NCBI GenBank assembly: GCA_020850995.1
Contig: JADZDP010000107.1
Coordinates: 22,312 to 86,311 of the forward strand
Length of the DNA stretch: 64,000 bases
Reading direction: 5' to 3'
Source of the DNA: Deltaproteobacteria bacterium
GTDB taxonomy: Bacteria; Myxococcota; UBA727; VGSZ01
Positions within the stretch are counted from its first letter, which is position 1, and the number at the start of each line of letters is the position of its first letter. The notes beneath the pieces were generated by a model. That model was not told the origin of the DNA, did no database searches, and saw nothing but the letters and a program-made list of their open reading frames with translations. Shown in pieces: positions 1-9,083 of this stretch. Position numbers and translations under genes: made by a program.

Positions 1-224
1 TCGCCCGTGGAGCGGCCGTTCATCAGCACCGTGCCCTCGCTCGGCACGTCGACGCAGCCGATCAGGTTCAACAGCGTGGTCTTGCCGCTGCCCGAGGGTC
101 CGGCGATGGAGGCGAACTCGCCCCGGTCGAAGCTCAGGTCGATGCCGTGCAGCGCGCGCACCGAGACCTTGCCCAGCGGGTAGTCCTTGATGACGCCCCG
201 CAGCTCTACGATGTGTCCGCTCAT
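1..224 (-). CDS. ABC transporter ATP-binding protein, 3' part outside window
   Basis: This is the N-terminal 74 residues of an ABC ATPase of the LolD/MacB export class; the rest lies beyond the window edge. The Walker A motif GPSGSGKTT is visible at about residues 41-49, followed by the LLNLIG sequence typical of this class. It would power an exporter or lipoprotein-release complex at the inner membrane. The start ATG (224-222) overlaps the stop of the upstream MarR gene in an ATGA junction, so the two are translationally coupled and the MarR protein probably controls this transporter. Permease partners would lie to the left of the window. The family is clear; the substrate cannot be told. 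Confidence 0.9.
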   Translation of the reverse strand, partial: MSGHIVELRGVIKDYPLGKVSVRALHGIDLSFDRGEFASIAGPSGSGKTTLLNLIGCVDVPSEGTVLMNGRSTG

Positions 225-745
225 GGCTCAGCCTCCGTGTCCTTCGATTCCTTCGAGGTGTGCGTGGTTGCGGCGGGCTCGCCGACCTTGGCCTCGAGCT
301 CGTCCACCACGCGCCGGATCACCCGCCGCAGCTCGGCGCGCGTCTCCGCTTGGATGTGCTCGAGGCCCGCGCGTAGCTCGCGGTAGCGCGCCTTCATCAG
401 CCGCTCCACCAATTTCTTGCCAGCGACCGTCAGCTCCACGCTTTTTTGGCGGCGGTCGGACGGGTCCTCGGTGCGGCTCACCAGCCCCTGCTCTACCAGG
501 CGTTGCACCAAGCTCGAGGTGGCGCTCACCGAGTGGCCCAGGCATTGGGCCAGATCTCCGACACCTTGGGGCCCCTCGAACATCAAAACGTGCACCGCCG
601 ACACCTGGGCCATGGTCATGCCCGTGTCGGACAGGGTGCGCAGCGACTCCGCGCCGCGGCTGATGCGCATCGACAGGCCGATCCAGGCCATGAGGAGCCG
701 GGCCAGCTCGTCGACGTCGCCGCCAGGGGTTTCCCTTCTTGGCAT
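221..745 (-). CDS. MarR-family transcriptional regulator
   Basis: This 174-residue protein has the MarR winged-helix layout: an N-terminal dimerisation helix, a helix-turn-helix around residues 60-85 (GVGDLAQCLGHSVSATSSLV) and the wing motif SRTEDPSDRRQKSVELT at about 89-105, whose DPSDRR core is diagnostic. It probably binds as a dimer to the 170-bp spacer upstream and represses or activates its own operon. It overlaps the ABC ATPase gene by four bases, suggesting that it regulates export of a toxic or signalling compound. The C-terminal 20 residues are charged and probably disordered. The ligand is unknown. Confidence 0.9.
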   Translation of the reverse strand: MPRRETPGGDVDELARLLMAWIGLSMRISRGAESLRTLSDTGMTMAQVSAVHVLMFEGPQGVGDLAQCLGHSVSATSSLVQRLVEQGLVSRTEDPSDRRQKSVELTVAGKKLVERLMKARYRELRAGLEHIQAETRAELRRVIRRVVDELEAKVGEPAATTHTSKESKDTEAEP

Positions 746-915
746 GTGACATTCCTAACCATCGTACTATTCGTCGGCAAGAACTATTTCGCGGATCGCA
801 GCGAATTCAGGGCCCTGCGGGGCGTGAATCACCCTGGTCCCTGTTCGTGCATGGGGGGTAGCCTTGCCAAAGCGGCGGGCCGATCACCCCGTCGGACACT
901 GCCCCCGGAGGACGA
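746..915. promoter_or_regulatory. Divergent promoter region between the MarR gene and hpf
   Basis: This 170-bp spacer separates the minus-strand MarR gene from plus-strand hpf. The hexamer ACTATT occurs twice in direct orientation, at 766-771 and 783-788, 17 bp apart and 20-40 bp upstream of the MarR start. It sits in a locally AT-richer patch (750-800), as expected for a promoter or operator. A good Shine-Dalgarno (GGAGG at 907-911) precedes hpf. I cannot assign transcription starts. Confidence 0.35.
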
Positions 916-1473
916 ATGCAGGTCTCGGTGACGTTCCGCCACATGGATGCCACGGACGCGCTCAAGAGCTTCGCGGCCGACAAGGTCGCTCGCATCGAGA
1001 AGTACATGCACAGCCCCACCGACGCCCACGTGGTGCTGTCGGTGGAGCGCGGCCACCTGCACCGGGCCGAGATCAACCTCACGGCCAACGGCATTCGCAT
1101 CCGCGGGCAGGAGACCTCGGAGGACATGTACGGCTCCATCGACGGGGCCACGCAGAAGATCGAGCGCCAGCTCAAGAAGTGGAAGAACAAGCTCGCCAGC
1201 CACAAGCCGCGCGAGGGCCACTTCATGAAGGTCAGCCACGGCGTCATCGCGGCGCACGAGCCCGAGGCGATGGCGCCCGAGGCTGCCCCGGTGATCGTGC
1301 AGCGCCAAGAGGTCGACGCGCGACCCATGTCGCTCGACGAGGCGGTCATGCAGATGGAGCTGCTCCACGAGGAGTTCCACGTCTTCATCAACGCCCACAC
1401 TAACGCCATGAACGTGCTGTACCGCCGCGCCGACGGTGGCTTTGGCGTCATCGAGCCGCCGATGCGGCACTGA
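916..1473 (+). CDS. hpf: Ribosome hibernation promoting factor, long form
   Basis: This 185-residue protein has two parts: an N-terminal S30AE/RaiA domain (about 1-105, beginning with a VSVTFRHM-like strand and containing HRAEINLTANG) and a C-terminal long-HPF domain (about 130-185, with the MSLDEAVMQMELLHEEFHVF segment). Long HPF binds the 30S decoding region and dimerises 70S ribosomes during starvation. GGAGG lies 4 bases before the ATG. In many proteobacteria hpf sits just before ptsN in the rpoN-hpf-ptsN-rapZ-npr cluster, and the same order is kept here, although rpoN is not in the window. Confidence 0.93.
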   Translation: MQVSVTFRHMDATDALKSFAADKVARIEKYMHSPTDAHVVLSVERGHLHRAEINLTANGIRIRGQETSEDMYGSIDGATQKIERQLKKWKNKLASHKPREGHFMKVSHGVIAAHEPEAMAPEAAPVIVQRQEVDARPMSLDEAVMQMELLHEEFHVFINAHTNAMNVLYRRADGGFGVIEPPMRH

Positions 1474-1649
1474 CCGAGCCCACGGCTCCCGTGCATCGGC
1501 GCTGATTCGCGCAGGACCCGGCCACCAAGTCTACCGCCCCGGCGCGTGCCCGTCGGGAGGGATCGGCGCCCTCCCTTCGTTGGTGTTGCTCACCGAACCG
1601 CGCAGCGCTAAGCGGGCGCAGCACGTTAGTGCCGCCGGGACGGTGACGC
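1474..1649. other. hpf-ptsN spacer with a G/C-rich hairpin
   Basis: There is no gene in these 176 bases. A six-pair inverted repeat, GGGAGG at 1555-1560 and CCTCCC at 1570-1575, could form a hairpin between hpf and ptsN. No T-run follows, so it is only a weak candidate for attenuation or termination. Confidence 0.3.
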
Positions 1650-2129
1650 ATGAAGCTCGTCGACATCCTTGAGCCCGGCCGCATCGTCCATCGGCTTACG
1701 GCGACCACCAAGTCCGCTGCGCTGCGCGAGCTGGTGCAGCGCGGCGTGGTGCCTCCCGAGGCCAACACCGAGCTCGGCGTGGCCGACGAGGAGCAGATCG
1801 TGCGCGTGCTCGAGGAGCGCGAGCGGCTCGGCTCCACTGGCATCAAGGACGGGTTGGCCATCCCGCACGGCAAGCTCGAGCGCCTCGATCAGATCGTCGC
1901 GTGCTTGGGCCTGGCGCCGCAGGGCATCGACTTCGGCGCGCTCGATGGGCAGCCCTCGCGCATCTTCATCGTCTTGCTAGCACCCGAGAGCGCCGGCGGC
2001 CTGCACTTGAAGGCGCTGGCGCGCATCTCGCGCGTGTTCTCCGACTCGTCGCTCCACAAGCGGCTCCTCGACGCTCCCGACGTCGACACGGTGTGGAGCA
2101 CCATCACCACCGAGGACCAGCGCTACTGA
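1650..2129 (+). CDS. ptsN: PTS IIA-Ntr-like regulatory phosphoprotein
   Basis: This 159-residue EIIA of the fructose/nitrogen class carries the phosphorylated histidine in the IPHGK motif (His73), preceded by the GSTGIKDGLAIPHG signature. It would accept phosphate from HPr and regulate partners rather than carry a sugar, because no IIB or IIC gene is nearby. It lies between hpf and hprK, 37 bases before hprK, and its phosphate donors ptsH and ptsI are encoded 9 kb downstream in the same direction. The ATG is preceded by GGGACGGTGACGC, which gives only a weak Shine-Dalgarno. Confidence 0.92.
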   Translation: MKLVDILEPGRIVHRLTATTKSAALRELVQRGVVPPEANTELGVADEEQIVRVLEERERLGSTGIKDGLAIPHGKLERLDQIVACLGLAPQGIDFGALDGQPSRIFIVLLAPESAGGLHLKALARISRVFSDSSLHKRLLDAPDVDTVWSTITTEDQRY

Positions 2130-2166
2130 CGCGCGACCGCGCCACGAGCGCGGCCGGAGGGGTGCG

Positions 2167-3120
<954 letters not shown>

Positions 3121-3138
3121 CATGGGCCCCTTGGCCCC

Positions 3139-6100
3139 ATGACCCGCAAGATCGCCGCCACCCTCAAGGAGACCCGCTTCACGACCCCCGACGCGGTCGA
3201 GCAGGCGTTAGCCGAGGCCGGCGAGATCCAGCGCGCCGATCTGCAGAAGGCGCTCGAGGTGCTCCTCGAGCTGCCCACGTCGGCCAGCGAGAGCTACCGC
3301 CTTGGCTGCGCATTCTTCGTCGGCGCGGTCAAGCGCTTTCCGGATCGCGCGCTGTTCGCGCCGCTGGCGCGCGCCCTGCCGAAGGCGCCGCACCCCGCCG
3401 TGCGCGAGGCCATCCTGCGCGCGCTGCCCCTGGTCAACAACGTCGGTGACCACGGCTTGCTGGTGCAGCAGTTGCACGCCGAGAAGGACGAGGCACGCGC
3501 CAACGCCCTCAAGGTGCTGGAGAAGCTCGCCGTGGGCCCCACCTTCGAGGCGCTGTGTGCCGACTTCCGCACCGGCGGACATGCCGCGCCGGTCAAGGCG
3601 CTCGGCGACGTCGCGCGTGCCTTCGGCGTGCGCGCGGTGCCGGTGGTGGCGGCCGCCATGGCCAGCAGCGACCCACGGGTGGTGGCCGCCGGGTTCGAGG
3701 TGGCGACGCAGCAGATCGAGCTCCCCGGCTTCGACCGCAGCGCGCTGTGGATGGCGGCCAAGGCGCGCGTGCGCGACGCCAACGAGGCTATCGCCAGCGC
3801 CGCCATCAGCTGCGCCGGCGCCATCGCCGTCGATGACGGCGCCTACCTCGAGGTGATCGCCCCCGTGCTCGAGGACGCGTCGGTGCCCACGGTGTGCGCT
3901 GCGCTGCGCGGCATGAAGCGCTTCCCCACGACGCGCGTGCTGGCGGCGTTGGAGGCGCGCCTGTTGCGCGGCCCCGTGCGCGTGAGCGTGGCCGCACTGC
4001 AGACCCTGCAGGACATCGCCACCGACGAGGTCATCCCGCCCTTGGTGGCGGCGCTCGGGCATCGTCGGCTGGCGGTGCGCACCGAGGCCGTCAAGGTGCT
4101 CAAGCAGCTGGCCGCGTCGACGCAGATCGACATCGCGCGCGCGGTGCTGTGGCTGTTGCGCAGCCGCAACTCCGAGGTGCGTCGCATGGCCAGCGAGGTG
4201 TTGAGCGCCATGCGCACCAGCGCGCCATCCCTGTGGCCGCGCCTGGTGGGCTTCATCCGCGACGAGGACTGGTGGGTGCGCGAGCGCCTGGCCGACGCGC
4301 TGGTGCCCATGGCGGGCGCGCAGCTCATCCCGCACCTGGTACCCCTGCTCGACGACGACAACGCCGGCGTACGACGCTTCGCCACGGCCACCCTCGGGCG
4401 CGTGGGCGACGCCGCGGGGCTGGGCGCCCTCTTGGTGCGTGCGCGCGACGACCACGACTGGTTGGTGCGCGAGGCGGCGGTGCGCTCCATCGGCAACATT
4501 GGCGACGCGCGCGCGGTGCCCTATGTGGTCAAGCTCATGGCCACCCCGGGCTTGGAGGTGGCGTGCCTCGAGGTGCTGACGGCCAGCAGGCGCGACGACG
4601 GCGCGGGCGAGATCCCGGGCTTGCTGGCACGGCCCGAGCGCGACGTGCGCATGGCGGCCCTGCGCTACGTGGCGGCGATCGACGCGCGCGCCATGGCCGA
4701 CGAGCTGGTGCTGCGCCTGGCCGACCCAGACGCCGACGTGGCGCGGCTGGCCGGCGCCACGCTGCGGCAATGGGAGTACGGGGGCAACTCCGACCCGGAG
4801 CTCGAAGAGGCCGATCGCGTGCTGGCGCAGCTGCTGCGCCAGGTCGTGCAGGGCGACGCCAGCGACCTCATCCTCATCTCGGGGCAGCCGGCGTTCATGA
4901 AACGCCACGGTAAGATCGAGCGCCTGACCTCGCGCGAGCTGACGGCGGAGAACGTCTACGACCTGGTGGCGCCGCTCTTGTCGCCCGAACAGGTGGAGCT
5001 GCTCGGGCACAAGACCGACGTCGACTTCTCGCACGAGAACCGGCGTGTGGGCGCGCGCTTCCGCGTCAACGTGCTGCAAGGTGAGCACGGCCTCGGCGCG
5101 GTCTTTCGCGTGGTGAAGAACGAGGTGCGCCCGCTGCGCGAGCTGGGCGTGCCGGCGGTGGTCGAGACCTTCGCCGAGCTGCCGAGCGGCCTGGTGCTCT
5201 TGGGCGGGCCACCCGGCGCCGGCAAGTCGACCACGCTGGCCGGGCTCATCAACGCCATCAATCAGAGCACCGCTCGGCACATCGTCACCATCGAGGACCC
5301 CATCGAGGGCCTGCATCGGCCCGTCAAGAGCGTGATCACGCAGCGCGAAGTGGGCGTGCACACCAGCTCGTACGCCAGCGCGCTGCGCTCGGCGCTGCGC
5401 CAAGATCCCGACGTCATCTTGGTGGGCGAGCTGCGCGACCTCGAGACCATCAGCTTCGCAGTGGCGGCCGCCGAGACCGGTCACCTCGTGTTCGGCACCG
5501 TGCACGCCGTGGCCGCCGACAGCTGCGTCGAGCGTTTGATCAGCGCGTTCCCGTCGGAGCGACACGCGCAGATTCGCACCATGCTCTCCGACGTGCTGCG
5601 CGCCGTCGTCTGCCAGCACCTGCTGCCGCGGACCGACGGCGGGCGCGCGCTCGCGTGCGAGGTGATGATCAACACCGAGGCCATCGCGAACCTGATCCGC
5701 AAGGGACAGTCGCACCAGATCGCCTCCACCATGGTGCTCGGCCGCGAGCTCGGCATGCAGCTCATGGACGATCAGCTCGCGGAGCTGGTGGCGCTCGGGC
5801 GCGTCGACATCATCGACGCCAACGTCAAGGCGCGCGACAAGAGCCGCTTCCCGGTGCCCGACGACGCACCGCTCGCGCGCAGCGCGGGCACGGGGCCGCC
5901 GTCGACGGTGGTGGCGCAGCCGCTCGTGAAGCCCGCCCCCGCGGCTGCAGCTCCATCGGCGCCCACGCCAGCCACGGCGCGCCCCGTGATGCCCGGCGCT
6001 GCGGCCAAGACGGCTGGTGCGCCGGTGCCCGCGCCCCTCCCCACGTCGACGCTCACGCCAGCCACGGCGCGCCCCTTGGCAGCAGCAGCATCGTCACCCG

Positions 6101-6528
6101 CGGCCGCGCGCACGCCGCCGCCTGCACCACGCGCCAGCCCACCCGCGCAGCCGCCGCCGGTGCGCCCACCGCCCGCGCGCCCGACGCCGGCCGCGCCACC
6201 TGCGGCGCCGAGCCCGCGCGCGGCGCCGCCCCCGCAGGCCTCGGGCGCCGGCCGCGTCGAGCGCGTGGTCATCAAGCGCCCCGCGCTGGCGCCCGGCGCG
6301 GCGCGCCCCGCGACCCCGGCGGCGGCGCCGACGGCGACGCCGCCACCCACGATCATGGTGACGCCCGAGCTCGACCTCGACGAGCTGCGCGCGCTCAGCG
6401 CCGACACCATCGACGGCGTCAACCTGAGTCAAGAAGGGTTCGACGGTGACACGGCGCGCCTGCCCACCTTGGGCGACGCGGACGGGCAGCCACCGCCGCC
6501 GAAGGTGCCCGGCAAGGGGGGACGATGA
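3139..6528 (+). CDS. HEAT-repeat/PilT-type ATPase fusion protein
   Basis: This 1129-residue protein has three parts. Residues 1 to about 545 form a series of HEAT-like helical repeats, recognisable from units such as DEDWWVRERLADAL and DHDWLVREAAVRSIGNIGD. Residues 560-905 form a PilT/GspE-family traffic ATPase with Walker A GGPPGAGKSTT (about 690-700), TIEDPIEG, Walker B VILVGELRDLE, the histidine box TGHLVFGTVHA and a PilT-like AIANLIRKGQ motif. Residues 915 to about 1090 are Pro/Ala-rich and disordered, with a 22-bp direct repeat in the DNA (5964-5985 and 6054-6075). PilT enzymes retract type IV pili; the HEAT part suggests a docking platform. The stop overlaps the next PilT-like gene (ATGA). 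Confidence 0.85.
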   Translation: MTRKIAATLKETRFTTPDAVEQALAEAGEIQRADLQKALEVLLELPTSASESYRLGCAFFVGAVKRFPDRALFAPLARALPKAPHPAVREAILRALPLVNNVGDHGLLVQQLHAEKDEARANALKVLEKLAVGPTFEALCADFRTGGHAAPVKALGDVARAFGVRAVPVVAAAMASSDPRVVAAGFEVATQQIELPGFDRSALWMAAKARVRDANEAIASAAISCAGAIAVDDGAYLEVIAPVLEDASVPTVCAALRGMKRFPTTRVLAALEARLLRGPVRVSVAALQTLQDIATDEVIPPLVAALGHRRLAVRTEAVKVLKQLAASTQIDIARAVLWLLRSRNSEVRRMASEVLSAMRTSAPSLWPRLVGFIRDEDWWVRERLADALVPMAGAQLIPHLVPLLDDDNAGVRRFATATLGRVGDAAGLGALLVRARDDHDWLVREAAVRSIGNIGDARAVPYVVKLMATPGLEVACLEVLTASRRDDGAGEIPGLLARPERDVRMAALRYVAAIDARAMADELVLRLADPDADVARLAGATLRQWEYGGNSDPELEEADRVLAQLLRQVVQGDASDLILISGQPAFMKRHGKIERLTSRELTAENVYDLVAPLLSPEQVELLGHKTDVDFSHENRRVGARFRVNVLQGEHGLGAVFRVVKNEVRPLRELGVPAVVETFAELPSGLVLLGGPPGAGKSTTLAGLINAINQSTARHIVTIEDPIEGLHRPVKSVITQREVGVHTSSYASALRSALRQDPDVILVGELRDLETISFAVAAAETGHLVFGTVHAVAADSCVERLISAFPSERHAQIRTMLSDVLRAVVCQHLLPRTDGGRALACEVMINTEAIANLIRKGQSHQIASTMVLGRELGMQLMDDQLAELVALGRVDIIDANVKARDKSRFPVPDDAPLARSAGTGPPSTVVAQPLVKPAPAAAAPSAPTPATARPVMPGAAAKTAGAPVPAPLPTSTLTPATARPLAAAASSPAAARTPPPAPRASPPAQPPPVRPPPARPTPAAPPAAPSPRAAPPPQASGAGRVERVVIKRPALAPGAARPATPAAAPTATPPPTIMVTPELDLDELRALSADTIDGVNLSQEGFDGDTARLPTLGDADGQPPPPKVPGKGGR

Positions 6529-7616
6529 GCGCGCGCATCGACTCGTTTCTGGCCATCGCTGTGGAGCAGGGTGCCTCCGACCTGCACCTGCGCGCCGGCA
6601 ACGTGCCGGTGGTGCGTCACGAGGGCGAGCTGGTCGAGATCCCGTTTCGCACGCTGTCGGACATCGAGGCGGGCAGCCTGATCGACGAGATGCTCACCGA
6701 GGAGCAACGCGACGCCTTCCGACGCCACCGCGACCTCGACCTGCTCTACCAGGTGCCTGGCCTCGGCCGCTTTCGCGTCAACTGCTTCCAGCTGCACGGC
6801 GGACCCGGCGCGGTCTTTCGCATCATCCCGAAGGAGGTGCCGAGCCTCGGCGACCTCGGGCTGCCCACGGCGGTGGCACGCCTGGCGCGCCTGCAAAATG
6901 GCCTCGTGCTGGTGACCGGACCTACCGGCAGCGGCAAGTCGACGACGCTGGCGGCCATCGTCAACGAGATCAACCGATCGCAGCCGCGCCACATCCTCAC
7001 CATCGAGGATCCCATCGAGTACACGCATATCCCCGCGCGCGCCGCCATCACGCAGCGCCAAGTGGGGCGCCACGTAGGCTCGTTCGCCGGCGCCCTTCGC
7101 TCGGCGCTGCGCGAGTCGCCCGACGTGGTGGTGGTGGGCGAGATGCGCGACGCCGAGACCATGCAGCTCGCGCTCACGGCCGCCGAGACCGGCATCTTGG
7201 TGCTTGGCACGCTGCACACCTCGTCGGCGGCCAAGAGCGTGTCGCGCATCGTCGACGGCATGCCCGAGTCGAACCAAGACGAGGTGCGCGCGCTCTTGGC
7301 CATGCTGCTGCGCGGCGTGGTAGCCCAAGAGCTGCTGCGCAAGGCTGGCAGCGACGGTCGCGTCGCGGTCATCGAGCTCTTGCTGCAGACCCACGCGGTG
7401 TCGACGATGATTCGCGACAACAAGGCGCACCTGCTCGAGGGCTTCCTCGAGTCGCAGCGACCGGCGGAGTCCGGCATGCAGAGCCGCGACACCGCGCTCT
7501 TGCGCATGGTGCGTGACGGCCTGGTGCTGCCCGAGGACGCGCTCTCCATCGCTCGTCGCCCCGACCAGCTCAAGCTCGTGCTCGACGCGCTGGCGCGCGA
7601 CGAGGAGGAGGCGTGA
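6525..7616 (+). CDS. PilT/PilU-like twitching motility ATPase
   Basis: This 363-residue protein spans a complete PilT-family hexameric ATPase: N-terminal PAS-like domain (ASDLHLRAGN at about 14-23), Walker A GPTGSGKSTT (about 129-138), TIEDPIEYTH, Walker B VVVVGEMRDAETM and histidine box ETGILVLGTLHTSS. It would drive pilus retraction or a related assembly machine at the inner membrane. It starts inside the stop codon of the HEAT-PilT fusion and its own TGA overlaps the GTG of the kinase gene, so three genes are translationally coupled. The C-terminal MIRDNK stretch resembles PilU more than classical PilT, but I would not assign a symbol. Confidence 0.9.
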   Translation: MSARIDSFLAIAVEQGASDLHLRAGNVPVVRHEGELVEIPFRTLSDIEAGSLIDEMLTEEQRDAFRRHRDLDLLYQVPGLGRFRVNCFQLHGGPGAVFRIIPKEVPSLGDLGLPTAVARLARLQNGLVLVTGPTGSGKSTTLAAIVNEINRSQPRHILTIEDPIEYTHIPARAAITQRQVGRHVGSFAGALRSALRESPDVVVVGEMRDAETMQLALTAAETGILVLGTLHTSSAAKSVSRIVDGMPESNQDEVRALLAMLLRGVVAQELLRKAGSDGRVAVIELLLQTHAVSTMIRDNKAHLLEGFLESQRPAESGMQSRDTALLRMVRDGLVLPEDALSIARRPDQLKLVLDALARDEEEA

Positions 7617-9043
7617 GTGATCCGCTGCTGAGCGCACGGGAGCTGCTGAACCACGGCGATGTCACTGGCGCCGAGCGGGTGTTGGCCGTGTCGGTCATCG
7701 ACGACGACGCGCACGCCGCCCGTGCCACCCGCGCCTTGGTCGCCATCTGCATGCGCTCGGGCGAGGTCGGCTTCCGCGCACACCAGGCCTTCGACGCGCT
7801 CGCCGCCCGCGGCGCCGCTGGTCCGGCAGCGCAAGACCTGCTCTTCGAGGTCGCCGAGCTCTACCGCCACCTGCGCATCGACGACGCGGCGCTCGATCTG
7901 TACAACTCGATCTTGCAGGCCTGCCCCACGCATCTCGGTGCGAGACAGGCGCGCGATGAGCTCACGGGCAAGAAGGGCGGTGGCGCGCTGCCCGAGCTGC
8001 CGGACCTCGACGGCTTCGGAGCGCCGCCGGCCGCCGTCGTCACCGAGCCCCTGCCCCGCCCCCAGTCGCTGGCCGACGTGGAGGTGGTGCCGCTGGCGCC
8101 GGCCCCCGTCGTCGAGGAGCCGAGGCTCGCCGTGCCCGCGCCCAGCGCCGCGGCCCAGAAGAAGTCGCCGTCGGGCTCTGGCGGCAGCTCCGGGAGCGGC
8201 GCGGGCGCCGACGTGATGCGCGCGTTCCCACCAGGACACCGCATCGCCGGCCGCTACCAGGTGGTGGAGCGGGTGGGCCGCGGCGGCTCGGCCACGGTGC
8301 TCAAGGTCATCGACCACGAGCTCGACGAGACCTGCGCGCTCAAGGTCTTCCACCTCACCGGCGCCGAGGCCGACCTGCAGCGCTTCAAGCGCGAGGTCAG
8401 CCTGTCGCGCAAGATCGTCCACGAGAACGTCGTCAAGCTCTACGACCTCGGCAGCGAGGACGGCCACTACTTCCTCACCATGGAGCTGCTCGAAGGTGAG
8501 GATCTCGGCTCGCTCATCAAGCGCGCCATGCCCGCACCCGCGCGCGCGCTCACCTTGCTGATGGAGGCGTGCGCAGGGCTGCAGGCGGCCCACACGCGCG
8601 GCGTGGTGCACCGCGACATCAAGCCCGCCAACCTGTTCGTGCAGCGGGAGGGCCCGCTCAAGGTGATGGACTTCGGCATCGCCAAGCCCGCCGACGCGAC
8701 CACGCTCACCAGCACCGGCGTCTTCCTCGGCACGCCGCAGTTCGTCTCGCCCGAACAAGTGCGCGGCAAGGAGGTGAGCGCGGCCACCGACCTCTACTCC
8801 CTCGGCGTGGTCATGTACCTCTTGTTCACCGGCACGCTGCCCTTCACCGACAAGGAGATCTACGCCTTGTTGATGAAGCACGCCAACGACGCGCCCGCGC
8901 CACCCACCTCGAGGAACCCCACCATCCCGCCGCTGCTCGAGGGCTTGATCGTGGCGTGCCTGGAGAAAGACCCGCGGCGGCGGCCCGAGTCGGCCGACGA
9001 GGTGAGGGAGACCCTGCAGCAGGTGCTCGCGCGGCTCGGGTAG
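7613..9043 (+). CDS. Ser/Thr protein kinase with N-terminal helical domain
   Basis: This 476-residue protein has an N-terminal TPR-like helical region (1 to about 120), a Pro/Ala/Ser-rich linker (about 125-205) and a Hanks-type kinase domain (about 209-470). The glycine loop VGRGGSATV, the ATP-binding lysine K244 (CALKVF), the catalytic HRDIKPAN with D335, D353 of DFG and the GTPQFVSPEQ segment are all intact, so it should be active. No transmembrane segment is seen, so it is probably cytoplasmic. The GTG start overlaps the preceding stop (GTGA), coupling it to two PilT-type ATPases; those ATPases or pilus parts are plausible substrates, which is inference. Confidence 0.9.
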   Translation: MSDPLLSARELLNHGDVTGAERVLAVSVIDDDAHAARATRALVAICMRSGEVGFRAHQAFDALAARGAAGPAAQDLLFEVAELYRHLRIDDAALDLYNSILQACPTHLGARQARDELTGKKGGGALPELPDLDGFGAPPAAVVTEPLPRPQSLADVEVVPLAPAPVVEEPRLAVPAPSAAAQKKSPSGSGGSSGSGAGADVMRAFPPGHRIAGRYQVVERVGRGGSATVLKVIDHELDETCALKVFHLTGAEADLQRFKREVSLSRKIVHENVVKLYDLGSEDGHYFLTMELLEGEDLGSLIKRAMPAPARALTLLMEACAGLQAAHTRGVVHRDIKPANLFVQREGPLKVMDFGIAKPADATTLTSTGVFLGTPQFVSPEQVRGKEVSAATDLYSLGVVMYLLFTGTLPFTDKEIYALLMKHANDAPAPPTSRNPTIPPLLEGLIVACLEKDPRRRPESADEVRETLQQVLARLG

Positions 9044-9070
9044 CGCCGGCGCGGCCGGCCCCGAGCTTGC

Positions 9071-9083
9071 TACACTCACCCCT
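9071..9083 (+). promoter_or_regulatory. Candidate leaderless -10 box before the hydrolase gene
   Basis: TACACT at 9071-9076 ends 7 bases before the ATG at 9084, with no Shine-Dalgarno in between. A -10 hexamer at this distance would put the transcript 5' end at or next to the start codon. The same arrangement recurs before several genes in this window. It suggests a separate promoter for the hydrolase-rapZ pair. Confidence 0.4.

Noticed and set aside
3121..3141. Inverted repeat CATGGG...CCCATG hiding the HEAT-PilT start codon
   Set aside because: The stem needs a bulge after six pairs and is close to the upstream stop, so it may be chance in GC-rich DNA.
3208..5715. 835-codon minus-strand frame opposite the HEAT-PilT gene
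   Set aside because: It is antisense to a gene with clear ATPase motifs. Its His/Gln/Arg-rich translation has no recognisable domain, so it is a codon-bias shadow.
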